DNA of 64,000 bases from DASPHG01 sp963748315. GTDB lineage: Bacteria > Actinomycetota > Thermoleophilia > Solirubrobacterales > Thermoleophilaceae. The notes below the pieces were generated by a model. The model was not told where the DNA came from. It worked only from the letters and a program-made list of their open reading frames with translations, and ran no database searches. A program made the translations under genes and the position numbers. The stretch lies in NCBI GenBank assembly GCA_963748315.1, contig CAVVIK010000005.1, positions 558,001 to 622,000 of the forward strand. The letters are read 5' to 3'. This document shows positions 36,240 through 44,190 of the stretch, piece by piece (position 1 is the stretch's first letter; each line of letters starts with the position of its first letter).

Positions 36240-37124
36240 GGCGTAGCGGCTGCGGTCGGGGTCGGGCTGGAAGATCCGCCGCTCGGCCGTCGTGGTCGGT
36301 ACCGGGGCGACCGACGCGGCCTGTGGGCCTGCCGGGGTGGCACCGGCGGTGACGCCTTCGGCCTTCGGGCTCAGGTAGACGGTCGACTTGACCGTCGCCG
36401 TGAGCAGCGGGAACGACTCGGGCTCGGCGGTGTACTCGACGCCCTCGATCGTCATCAGACGGCCGCGGACCCGCACCTTGTCGTCCTCGAGGTAGACGAA
36501 GCGCTTGAGGCGATGGAAGAAGTCAGCGAGGGAGAAGAACTCGCCCTTGAACTTGAACTCGAGCGACACCTTCTCGAGGGCCGACGGCGCGGGAGCCGAT
36601 CCCGCAGCGGCAGGGGCGGTCGCGGTGCCGGCCGCGTTCGGGTCGGAGGCGGTGTTCCCAGCGCTCGCGTCGTCCGCTGCGGCCTGCGTGTCCGCGGCGG
36701 CCGCACCGGGCGCGCTCTGCGGCGGCTGGCCGCTCGGCGCGGTGGCCGGGGGCGCGGTTCCCGTGGGCGCGGCCTCCTCGACCGGCTCGCGCTCGCCCGC
36801 GGTCACGCCGTCAAGTTGGATGCCCGTGCCGTGCGCGGCCTGCTCGAGCTGGATGAGCAGGCTCGGCATGTCGACCGAGCTGGGGATCGCCTTGCCCAGG
36901 GCGACGACCTCCGCGTAGTCGCGTGCGAAGTTCGCCTTTGCGGTGTTGACCGTGTCGGCCTGCGCCTCGGCCGCGGCCAGCGTCGCCTGCTCCGTCTCGA
37001 GCGTGGCGGTGGCGCTGGCGGCCTCCTCGCGCTTCGGCGCGAGCAGCAGGAACCAGTAGGCGAGCACCACGGCGATTGGCACGATGATCATGAGGATCTT
37101 CTTGTCGCGCTCGCTGACGGTCAT
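36237..37124 (-). CDS. pilO: Type IV pilus inner-membrane protein PilO
   Basis: About 295 residues from ATG 37124. One membrane helix (ILMIIVPIAVVLAYWFLLLAP), a coiled coil, an Ala/Pro/Thr-rich insert (about 110-185) and a ferredoxin-like domain (SLEFKFKGEFFSLADFFHRL). The start overlaps the pilN stop as ATGA. The frame has no stop before the next gene; shifting it by one base gives an end SSPTPTAAATP and a TGA overlapping the next ATG at 36239, so an indel near 36250-36290 is likely. Confidence 0.85.
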
Positions 37125-37807
37125 GCTCCGCCTCCAAGGCGCGCCGGGACGGCCTCCTCTGTGTCCGTGACCACGGGCGCCGGGGTCGCCATCGTGATCG
37201 CGACCTCGAAGGTGTAGAAGGCCCCGCAGCCGTCCTCCTCGGACTCCTGCGCGGCGGCAGGAGCGCCGAAGCCGGTGGCCACCTCCTTCTCGCCGGCGGT
37301 GGTCGAGGTCAGCTCGACGTCCTCCGCAGCGTGCAGCTCGCGCAGGCGAACCATTGCGTCGGCGATCTGCTCGTGGCTCTGGGCGCAGCCGGTGAGTGAA
37401 AGGGTCGGCGACATCTCGCCGCCGCCGTCGGCCGCCTCGACCTGCGACGCGAAGTCGGTCAGCCACACGCTCTCGGGGAGCACGTGCGCGAGCTCGCGGA
37501 AGAGGCGCTCCCAGTCGATCCGCCCCGTCGCGAGCGACTTGACGGCGTCGAGGCGCGTCTGCTTGATCCCGGCGAAGTCGCCGAACTCCTGCAGCGTCAC
37601 GGCCTGGCTCTGCGCGGCGGTGATCTGCGCGCGCGTCTGCGCGATCTCCGAGTTGGCGGAGCTCGCCTTGTTCGCGGTGATGACGTATCCGAAGACCGCG
37701 AGCACGAGCAGCGCGAGCGCGCCGAGCGCGATGTAGGCGGTCTTCGAGTCGCCCGACCCGGCGCTGCGCGGCCGGTAGCGAGCGGGAAGAAGGTTGACCG
37801 GCCTCAT
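37121..37807 (-). CDS. pilN: Type IV pilus assembly protein PilN
   Basis: 228 residues. The conserved N-terminal peptide RPVNLLPARYRPRS binds PilM; then one membrane helix (TAYIALGALALLVLAVFGYV), a coiled coil and a periplasm-side fold. Start overlaps the pilM stop as ATGA. Confidence 0.9.
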   Translation of the reverse strand: MRPVNLLPARYRPRSAGSGDSKTAYIALGALALLVLAVFGYVITANKASSANSEIAQTRAQITAAQSQAVTLQEFGDFAGIKQTRLDAVKSLATGRIDWERLFRELAHVLPESVWLTDFASQVEAADGGGEMSPTLSLTGCAQSHEQIADAMVRLRELHAAEDVELTSTTAGEKEVATGFGAPAAAQESEEDGCGAFYTFEVAITMATPAPVVTDTEEAVPARLGGGA

Positions 37808-38734
37808 GCCGGCGCTCCCAGGGAGAGCCCGAGGGCGACCGTGTGCCGGTGGGGGTTCTCGCCGGCAGGCAGCGCCGCGCGGTCATAGCTGCCGAGCGGC
37901 TCCGCGGTGACGACCTCGAGGCCCGTGGCGGACGCCAGCTGCTCGGCGAGCCCGTCGGCGTGCGCGCGCGGTCCGGACAGGGCGATCTCGCGCACCGGTC
38001 GTGTCTCAGGCTGTGCGAGGTAGAAGTCGATCGAGAGGCGGATCTCCTCGGCCAGTGCAAAGCCGTCGACGACGCCGTCCTCCCCGGCGCGTGTGGCCAG
38101 CGGGCGCGTGAACAGGCAGTTCGAGCCGACGGCGATCGCGAGGTTCGTGATCGCGCCCAAGTGGCAGTAGACCCGTGCGGAGTCGTCACGGGCGCCGGAC
38201 GCGAGCGCGCGCACGAGTGCGAACGCGTTCAGGTCGACGCCGGCCGGACGCAGTCCCGCGATGCGAACCGCCTCGACCAGGCGCTCGATCATCGACTCGC
38301 GCGCCGCCACGACGACGATCCGCGTCCGCGGATTGCCGTCCGCGTCGACCGCGTCGCCGACGCGCTGGAAGTCGAGGACCACCTCGTCGAGCGGCATCGC
38401 GATCGCCTCGCTGGCCTGGAACCGCACGGCGGCCTCGAGGTCCTTGTCCTCCTCGATCCGCGGCAGCTCGAGCTGGCGGACGACGATCTGCTGGTTCGCG
38501 ACGCCGAGCCGCACGTCCTTCGGCAGCGACGGCGGCACGGAAGATGTCCTTGAGCAGGTGGCCGAGCGCGTCCGAGTCGACGACCTCGCCGTCGCGCATG
38601 ACGCCCTCGGGCAGGTCGCTCGAGATGGCCGACTGGATCCGCCCGTCCGCGACGGTGACGGCGGACAGGAAGTCGCCATCCAGGTCGAGCCCGACGCTGC
38701 CGCGCGGGCCTGAGTTTGAGCGTGCCTTAGCCAT
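37804..38734 (-). CDS. pilM: Type IV pilus actin-like ATPase PilM, with apparent frameshift
   Basis: About 310 residues from ATG 38734. The actin-fold start GSVGLDLDGDFLSAVTVADG is in one frame, and the rest (DVRLGVANQQIVVRQLELPR ... IRLSIDFYLAQPE, IALSGPRAHADGLAEQL) in another; the join is near 38540. PilM sits on the cytoplasmic face and recruits PilN/PilO to the motor. The alternative ATG at 38752 adds six residues. Confidence 0.87.
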
Positions 38735-38774
38735 GGAGACCACTCCCGGCATCGGTCATCCGTCCAGCGGGCTT

Positions 38775-38819
38775 GAAATAGGCCCCCCGCCTCTGGACAG
38801 GCGTGGACGCGCCTATTTC
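38775..38819. repeat. Inverted repeat between pilD and pilM
   Basis: GAAATAGGC (38775-38783) and GCCTATTTC (38811-38819) form a perfect 9-bp dyad with a 27-base, C-rich loop that itself contains GCCT/AGGC. It fills the only sizeable gap (88 bases) inside the pilD-pilM-N-O run. It could be a transcript-processing hairpin or an operator. Confidence 0.55.
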
Positions 38820-38822
38820 CGC

Positions 38823-39569
38823 CTAGAGAAAGTGGTCTACATAAACGTCGACGAGCTCCGGGCCCGCGAAGATGCCGACGAGCCCTCCCAGCGCCAGAAA
38901 CGGGCCGAACGGAATGCCCTTCTTGCGGGCGTCGCGGCCCTCGCGGGCGATGATCGCGACGCCCACGATCGACCCCGCGAGAAAGGCCACGAGCATCGCC
39001 GGGGCGATGCCCGAGCCCAGATAGATCCCCATTACGCCGGCCAGCTTCACGTCCCCCATGCCCATCCCGGCCGGGTAGGCGAGCGCCGCAAGGAGCAGGA
39101 ACGCGAACGCACCCGCGCCCGCGATCAGTGCGTCGTCCACGTTGTCCGGGCGGAACGCGATCGTCGCGGCGAGGCCCCAGATCGCCGCCGGCAGCAGGAT
39201 CTTGTTGGGGATGATCCGGTGGTCGAGGTCGATCCCCGCGACCGCGATCAGCATTGCCGCGAACGGCAGCCACACGGCGAGGTCGTCCTCCACCCCGCGC
39301 GTCAGCGCCACGCCCACGAAGACCGCTCCGGTGAGAGCCTCGACGAGCGGGTACCGCGGATCGATCGCAGCCCCGCAATTCCGGCAGCGCCCGCGAAGGA
39401 GGAGCCACGAGATCACCGGGATGTTGTCGTACGGCTTGACCGGGGTGCCGCAGGACGGGCACCGCGACGGCGGCCTGACGAGCGACTCCCCGCGCGGGAG
39501 CCGGTAGATGACGACGTTCAAAAAGCTGCCGATGAGCAGCCCCAGCACGCCGATCACGGCCACGTCCAC
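38823..39569 (-). CDS. pilD: Prepilin peptidase / N-methylase
   Basis: 248 residues from GTG 39569, about seven membrane helices. N-terminal methylase-type domain with two zinc cysteine pairs (CPSCGTP and CRNCGAA), and the peptidase aspartates in GIDLDHRIIP and GMGMGDVKL. It cleaves the class III leaders of the pilins encoded just upstream (39.6-43.5 kb). Confidence 0.94.
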   Translation of the reverse strand: MDVAVIGVLGLLIGSFLNVVIYRLPRGESLVRPPSRCPSCGTPVKPYDNIPVISWLLLRGRCRNCGAAIDPRYPLVEALTGAVFVGVALTRGVEDDLAVWLPFAAMLIAVAGIDLDHRIIPNKILLPAAIWGLAATIAFRPDNVDDALIAGAGAFAFLLLAALAYPAGMGMGDVKLAGVMGIYLGSGIAPAMLVAFLAGSIVGVAIIAREGRDARKKGIPFGPFLALGGLVGIFAGPELVDVYVDHFL

Positions 39570-39600
39570 GGGCGGGGACCCTACGCGAGCGTCCGGCGGG

Positions 39601-41031
39601 TCAGCAGCCGGATTCGGGATCCGAGGTCGTCGGGCGGGCCCGTTGGCACTCGGTCCACGCCATCCGGTAGTAGACCGACACCGTGTCCGTGCGCAGCTCC
39701 GAGAGGTCGAACTGGCCGCTGCCGCCGGCCCAGGCGAATGAAGCCGTGTTCTTGAACTCCACCTTGCTCGCCGACACTGCGCCGGTGATGCCCGCCGAGT
39801 TGTTCCAGATCAGCTCGCTCGACGGCGCGTAGATCGCGGCGTTCACCGCCTGGCTGTTGAAGAAATTGACCTGGTGGCTGCCGTCGGTATAGCCGTACAT
39901 GTAGATCTGGAAGTTGATCGCGTGGCCGGGGTTGTTGAAGTTCGACCCCTGGCCCAGGAACATGCCGCCGTAGCCGTTCGAGCGAGCCTGTGCGGCGGTC
40001 TGGCCGGACGGGATGCAGCCCGAACCGGAGCGGTCGGGCGAGTCGAGGAAGAAGCGGATCTTCGCCCCTGCGGCGATCGTGATGAACGAGTTGTTGCCGA
40101 GCGTCACCTTGCAGAAGTTGTAGGTGCCGCCGCCGAGCGTGAGCGAGCCGTTGTTCGCGATCGTCAACGTGCGCGGCGCGGCAGCCGTGTTCGTGTAGGT
40201 CACGTGGCTACCCGCGTCCTGACCGGATTCGATGCGGCCGTTGTCGTTCACGGTCGCGGTGTTGCCCATGTCGACCGGGGCGAGCAGATAGGCGCCCTCC
40301 GCCTCCGAGCGATACGTGACCGGGCCGCCCAGCGTGCTGCCATTCCCGAGGGTCGGCGGCGGGGTCGAGCTCGTGCCGAGCTTGATGCCGCCGGCGACGA
40401 CGCTGTTGTTCCCCAGCTCGATCTGGCCGTTCGAGCCCAGCACGCCGCTGACGATCGCGGTGTTCTTCACCGTGATGCCGTTGATTGCGAGGATGCCGCC
40501 CACGGGGAAGAGCTGGGTGCCGATGTACGAGGCGACGCGGGCCTGGATCCTGCGCCGCTCGCCGTTCACCTCGCCGATCGCGGTGACACAGCGCTGCGTG
40601 ATCGTCACCTCGCCGTCCGGGTCGCTGTGATGCACCGGCAGCCCCGCGCACTCGTCGCCGTCGTCGAGCGCCGGTGTCACGTAGTACATGTAGTCCGAGT
40701 TGTTGCCCATGTCGTCCTCGACGCCGGCGCACTCGCCCGCGATGGGCGTGCCCCCGGTGTCGGGATCGGTGCCGGTGCCGGGATCGACCGCGGCCGTCGT
40801 GAAGCACTTCGACTGCTCCTGCAGGCCGATCTCGTTCATCCGGAACATCGCCGCCTCCAGGCCCGCGTCGGCGGCCTGCAGCGCGCGTTTCGAATCGCGG
40901 CTGGCCGTGGACGTGTCGGCGAGACGGCTGCTGACCGCGAAGGTCGCAGAGGTCATCGTGCCGACGACGATCAGCACGGCGAGCGCCGAAGGCAGCGCGA
41001 TGCCGGTCTGGTCTGCGAGCAGGCGCCTCAT
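39601..41031 (-). CDS. PilX-like pilus-associated protein with a C-terminal adhesin-like domain
   Basis: 476 residues. A pilin-like N-terminal helix (IALPSALAVLIVVGTMTSAT) without the usual Glu at +5, a short helical region, then a long Asn/Gly/Ser/Thr-rich repetitive beta region with turns such as LGNNSVVAGGIKLG and IANNGSLTLGGG, resembling DUF7305/polymer-forming pilus tip proteins. Four or more cysteines suggest an extracellular fold. Starts in an ATGA overlap with the preceding pilin gene. Confidence 0.75.
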   Translation of the reverse strand: MRRLLADQTGIALPSALAVLIVVGTMTSATFAVSSRLADTSTASRDSKRALQAADAGLEAAMFRMNEIGLQEQSKCFTTAAVDPGTGTDPDTGGTPIAGECAGVEDDMGNNSDYMYYVTPALDDGDECAGLPVHHSDPDGEVTITQRCVTAIGEVNGERRRIQARVASYIGTQLFPVGGILAINGITVKNTAIVSGVLGSNGQIELGNNSVVAGGIKLGTSSTPPPTLGNGSTLGGPVTYRSEAEGAYLLAPVDMGNTATVNDNGRIESGQDAGSHVTYTNTAAAPRTLTIANNGSLTLGGGTYNFCKVTLGNNSFITIAAGAKIRFFLDSPDRSGSGCIPSGQTAAQARSNGYGGMFLGQGSNFNNPGHAINFQIYMYGYTDGSHQVNFFNSQAVNAAIYAPSSELIWNNSAGITGAVSASKVEFKNTASFAWAGGSGQFDLSELRTDTVSVYYRMAWTECQRARPTTSDPESGC

Positions 41032-42341
41032 CCGCTCACCTGCAGGTAGCTGATGTGGTTCGGATGGTCATAGAGGACGACGATGTCCGCCTCCGATGAG
41101 GACGACGGCCAGATCCGCAGCCCGAGCCTGTGCCCGGCGTCGATCGTCGCGCTGCCGGCCTCGTACAGCTCGGTCACGAATGCCTCGTTCTCCGCGGTCG
41201 TCGGCCAATTCATGAGGCCCGACTGGGGCAACCCCTTCGACGCGAGCAGCGTCGGGCTCGCCATGCTGCCGGGCACGTCGTAGAGCGCCACGCAGAGCAG
41301 GGCGTCGGCGGTTGCCCCGTTGAAGGTCTGGGTGTCGATGCTGAGCGCGACGTCGGAGACCGCCATGGCGGTCGTGAGGGCCGGGGTGACCCAGAAGTGG
41401 CCCTTCGTGTCGTCCGTCGTGGTGGGCGTCCCGCCCGTGCATGAGGTGTCACGCCGGATCACGGCGCCTCCGGGGGTCGTCCCGCCGGTGATCTCGTTCG
41501 AGTAGTTGTAGAGCGGCGGGGTCACCAGGGGCGACGGCGTGGGGTCGATCCCCATGAGGTCCGGCGTCCCGGTGATGGTCGCGTGCGTCGCGTGGCTGCC
41601 GGCGATCTCCTGGCGCGTCGAGTTCGTGGCCGGCGTGTCGTACAGGTACCACGTGCTCACCGTTCCATCCGCCGACTCGTGGCATTCGACCTCCTCGCCG
41701 GTCTCCGGGTCGGTGCAGAAGGTGCCCGGATCGTTGTCCGGGTTCACGTCGCCGTTCGCGAGATCGGGGTCGCTCACGAGCGTCGACGCCATGATCGGCA
41801 TGCTCGGGCCCATGGCGTTCTCGACCGTCACCGCCACGATCACGCGCTTGTACGCGCTCGTGTCGGGGCCGGAATCGCAGTCCTCCGCCTCCCCAGTCGT
41901 CGTGGCGCAGGTGACGTAGCGGTAGATCTGGCCATGCACGCGGCCGTCGTCCCAGGCCTCGGCCGTCGACTCGACGCGACCGTCCGTCGCGTCGATCACG
42001 ACCGGCTCCGCGACGTGGCTGGCCGGCGCGTTGTCCCGCTGGTCCCAGCGGTACGTCGTTCCGCCGCCCTCGAGGTAGAACGCGGGATTGCCCGGGTCAG
42101 CGGAGCTGGACGGGACGACGTTCCCGTCGAGGGCGACTTCGGCGTAGTCGAGCGCCCGCAGCTCCTCCATCTGCTGCTCTGCCATGTGCGAGGCAACCTC
42201 CTTCATCTCGGAGTAGCTGGTGGCGCGGCGCGACACGTCGAGCGTCCCGACGAGCGAGATGATCCCCACACTGGTGATCATCATCGCGAGCAGGAGCTCG
42301 ATCGTCGTGAAGCCGGACTCCGACCGCGCCCTAGCCCACAT
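41028..42341 (-). CDS. Minor type IV pilin, PilV-like, large
   Basis: 437 residues, long for a pilin. Class III leader MWARARSESG with cleavage before FTTIELLLAMMITSVG (Glu at +5). The soluble part is Thr/Asp/Pro-rich, with an EF-hand-like acidic stretch DPDLANGDVNPDNDPG. Its size suggests a surface-exposed, possibly adhesive, domain beyond the pilin fold. Overlaps the PilW-like gene by 11 bases. Confidence 0.78.
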   Translation of the reverse strand: MWARARSESGFTTIELLLAMMITSVGIISLVGTLDVSRRATSYSEMKEVASHMAEQQMEELRALDYAEVALDGNVVPSSSADPGNPAFYLEGGGTTYRWDQRDNAPASHVAEPVVIDATDGRVESTAEAWDDGRVHGQIYRYVTCATTTGEAEDCDSGPDTSAYKRVIVAVTVENAMGPSMPIMASTLVSDPDLANGDVNPDNDPGTFCTDPETGEEVECHESADGTVSTWYLYDTPATNSTRQEIAGSHATHATITGTPDLMGIDPTPSPLVTPPLYNYSNEITGGTTPGGAVIRRDTSCTGGTPTTTDDTKGHFWVTPALTTAMAVSDVALSIDTQTFNGATADALLCVALYDVPGSMASPTLLASKGLPQSGLMNWPTTAENEAFVTELYEAGSATIDAGHRLGLRIWPSSSSEADIVVLYDHPNHISYLQVSG

Positions 42342-42900
42342 CGGTGTTCCTGAGGTAGAAGCCGTCGTCGAGGACGAGGTTCGCGTGGTAGCCGTCCTCC
42401 CGCTCGCCGGCCTGCGGGACCTGGATGTGGACCTTCACGAACGTCGGGTTGATCAAGTTCGGTTCGTACGTGAAGACGTCGCCCGGCATGCGCCGCTCGA
42501 CCACGATCTCGCCCGGCTCGTCGAGCGGCAGCTCGCTCCCGATTGCAGCCTCCCAACGGCGGCACTGGCGCTCAGTGGGGTCATCCGGCTGGACGACGCC
42601 GCAGTCGTAGAGCACATGGCGGTCATCGCCGATGTTCACGTAGATCTGAGTCTTGCCGGGGGTCCACACCTTGTTGGCCTCACGGAGCTCGCGGGTCATG
42701 ATGTGGACGCCGGTCTGCGCTTCGCGGATGGTGTTCGCCCGCTCCTGGTCGCGCGGCGCGGTCTTCACCGTGGCGTCGAGGAGCCCGAGGATCGCGATCA
42801 TGACGATCGTCATGACCAGCATGCCGATCAAGAGCTCCGCCAGGGTCATGCCCCTCTCGGAGCGCAGGCGCGCACGAGTAAGGCGCATGTTCCATCGCAC
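42331..42900 (-). CDS. Minor type IV pilin, PilW-like
   Basis: 189 residues from GTG 42900, or 185 from ATG 42888. Leader RLRSERG with cleavage before MTLAELLIGMLVMTIVM (Glu at +5). The C-terminal region has one Cys pair candidate (YDCGVV ... ERQCRRW). First gene after the pilA terminator, so it needs read-through from pilA or its own promoter. Confidence 0.8.
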   Translation of the reverse strand: MRWNMRLTRARLRSERGMTLAELLIGMLVMTIVMIAILGLLDATVKTAPRDQERANTIREAQTGVHIMTRELREANKVWTPGKTQIYVNIGDDRHVLYDCGVVQPDDPTERQCRRWEAAIGSELPLDEPGEIVVERRMPGDVFTYEPNLINPTFVKVHIQVPQAGEREDGYHANLVLDDGFYLRNTDVG

Positions 42901-42959
42901 GGGTAACCGATCGGCGGTTCCCGCCCTGAGGCTGAGAATGTCCAGGCGAAACTGGACGC

Positions 42960-42990
42960 AAAAAAAAGGGCGGGCCCGAGGGCCCGCCCT
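42960..42990 (-). terminator. Rho-independent terminator downstream of pilA
   Basis: Perfect 10-bp stem GGGCGGGCCC/GGGCCCGCCC (42968-42977 and 42980-42989) followed on the minus strand by at least seven U. It lies 24 bases after the pilA stop. It separates abundant pilA mRNA from the minor-pilin and assembly genes behind it. Confidence 0.92.
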
Positions 42991-43013
42991 TGAGGTACTT
43001 CAAACGACGGTTA

Positions 43014-43460
43014 CTACCAGGTCAGGTCTCGACAACCACCGTCGGTGCCGGTGCACGAGCGCTCGGCAATGCCGGTCGTCGCGTCCTCGGTGATGGTGAA
43101 CGTATTGTCGCTCTCCGACGTGGCCGTGACGCTGAAGTTCTCTCCAGCGACACCGGTCGTGATGTCGACCGGGTCAGTACCACCGTCGACGCCAACACCC
43201 GCCTGCGAACCGGCGGTGTTGAGGTCCGCAGCGGTATCGCACTCGGTGTAGTCCTGCGTGTCGGCGTAGCACGACTTGACAGCCGAAACCACGTTACGCG
43301 CGTTCGACTTGGCATCAGCGTCCTGGCCCTTCGCCTGCTGGCCAAGGAAGGCCGGCAGTGCGATCGCGGCGAGGATGCCGATGATCAGGATGACAACAAG
43401 AAGCTCGATCAGGGTGAAGCCCTTCTCGCTCTCCATACGCTCGCGGAGCTTCCGCAGCAT
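43014..43460 (-). CDS. pilA: Major type IV pilin
   Basis: 148 residues from ATG 43460 with a near-perfect ribosome-binding site GGAGGA six bases upstream. Leader MLRKLRERMESEKG, cleavage before FTLIELLVVILIIGILAAIA. Short globular part with Cys in KSCYADTQDYTEC and a C-terminal pair SCTGTDGGC, consistent with the pilin disulfide loops. Downstream terminator and upstream c-di-GMP riboswitch make it a separately regulated unit. Confidence 0.93.
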   Translation of the reverse strand: MLRKLRERMESEKGFTLIELLVVILIIGILAAIALPAFLGQQAKGQDADAKSNARNVVSAVKSCYADTQDYTECDTAADLNTAGSQAGVGVDGGTDPVDITTGVAGENFSVTATSESDNTFTITEDATTGIAERSCTGTDGGCRDLTW

Positions 43461-43539
43461 GTGAACTCCTCCTTTGGGAGTACTGGATTGACCTTGATGC
43501 CAGTCCGCCGCGGGTCGAAAGCCGCCGTATGGAAGTCGA

Positions 43540-43640
43540 GTTCCTGGTGGTAGTCCGGCCTGCTCCTGGTGGGGGGAGGAGCACCGTGACTTTGCGTCCC
43601 CGCCTCGCGACGGGTTTGCCCTTTTCACCGTGACACTCTG
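43540..43640 (-). promoter_or_regulatory. Cyclic-di-GMP-I (GEMM) riboswitch in the pilA leader
   Basis: Minus-strand RNA reads GGGCAAACC (43621-43613), a CCCGUC-GCGA-GGCGGG hairpin with GNRA tetraloop, GGGACGCAAAG (through 43590), CACGG, a second hairpin GUGCUCCU/AGGAGCA, then GGCCGGACUACC. These match in order the GEMM aptamer elements: GGCAAACC, tetraloop, GACGCAAAG, second arm, GCCGG-n-UACC. About 80 bases remain to the pilA start for the expression platform. GEMM elements upstream of pilin genes are known in other bacteria. Confidence 0.85.
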
Positions 43641-43650
43641 GCTGTGGGGC

Positions 43651-43679
43651 TTATCGGTATTTGCACCCCTTTTCCTTGA
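43651..43679 (-). promoter_or_regulatory. FliA/WhiG-like promoter of pilA (weak)
   Basis: Minus strand: TCAA (43679-43676), 17-base spacer, ACCGATAA (43658-43651), close to the sigma-28 family consensus TAAA-N15-GCCGATAA. Placed a few bases upstream of the riboswitch, where a transcription start is expected. The -10-like element is good; the -35-like element is weak. Confidence 0.5.
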
Positions 43680-43719
43680 TCGGACGTGTGTCCATGAATC
43701 GGTAGGCAAGATTCAAGTT

Positions 43720-44190
43720 GTGCAAATCCGGCGCGTGCTGCTGCTCTTCGCCCTCGTGCTCGGGCTTTCCGCGCTCGTCGCGTCGCTCGCACCGCCTCCC
43801 GAGGACTCCGACGAAGGGCCGGCGACCGGGCCCACGGTCGCGGTTCCGCCCCCGCCGCCCGGGCCGGCCATGCAGCGGATGACGGTGAGGATTCCGGCGC
43901 GCCGCGCCGGCGCCCCGCGCGTCACGCGGCGCGTGCGAGAGGGATCGAGCTTCTCGCTCGAGGTTCCCGTGCGCGAACCCGGTGACGTCGTCGTCGACGA
44001 GCTCGGCCTGCGCCAGAGCGTGGATCCGCACACGCCGGCGCGCTTCTACCTGCTCGCCGAGCCGTCGGGCCGCTACGCCGTCGCGTTCGTGCCGGTGCTG
44101 GGAGGCCGGCGGGTGATCGGGCACCTGGCGTTCGTCGGGCCCGAGACCGTCACGCCGCGACCGCGCGACCGCCGACGATCCGCCAACTGA
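43720..44190 (+). CDS. Membrane-anchored exported protein, function unknown
   Basis: 156 residues from GTG 43720 (the frame is open back to 43630). One N-terminal hydrophobic anchor (RRVLLLFALVLGLSALVASL), a Pro-rich stretch, then a small beta-rich domain (MTVRIPARRAGAPRVTRRVR ... RYAVAFVPVLGGRRVIGHL). No family recognised. Divergent from pilA and convergent with the GGDEF/HD-GYP gene, overlapping its 3' end by 41 bases. Confidence 0.6.
   Translation: MQIRRVLLLFALVLGLSALVASLAPPPEDSDEGPATGPTVAVPPPPPGPAMQRMTVRIPARRAGAPRVTRRVREGSSFSLEVPVREPGDVVVDELGLRQSVDPHTPARFYLLAEPSGRYAVAFVPVLGGRRVIGHLAFVGPETVTPRPRDRRRSAN

Noticed and set aside
37804..39462. 552-codon minus frame spanning pilM and pilD
   Set aside because: The first half is noise over pilD; only the last 270 codons are PilM, reached by a frameshift.
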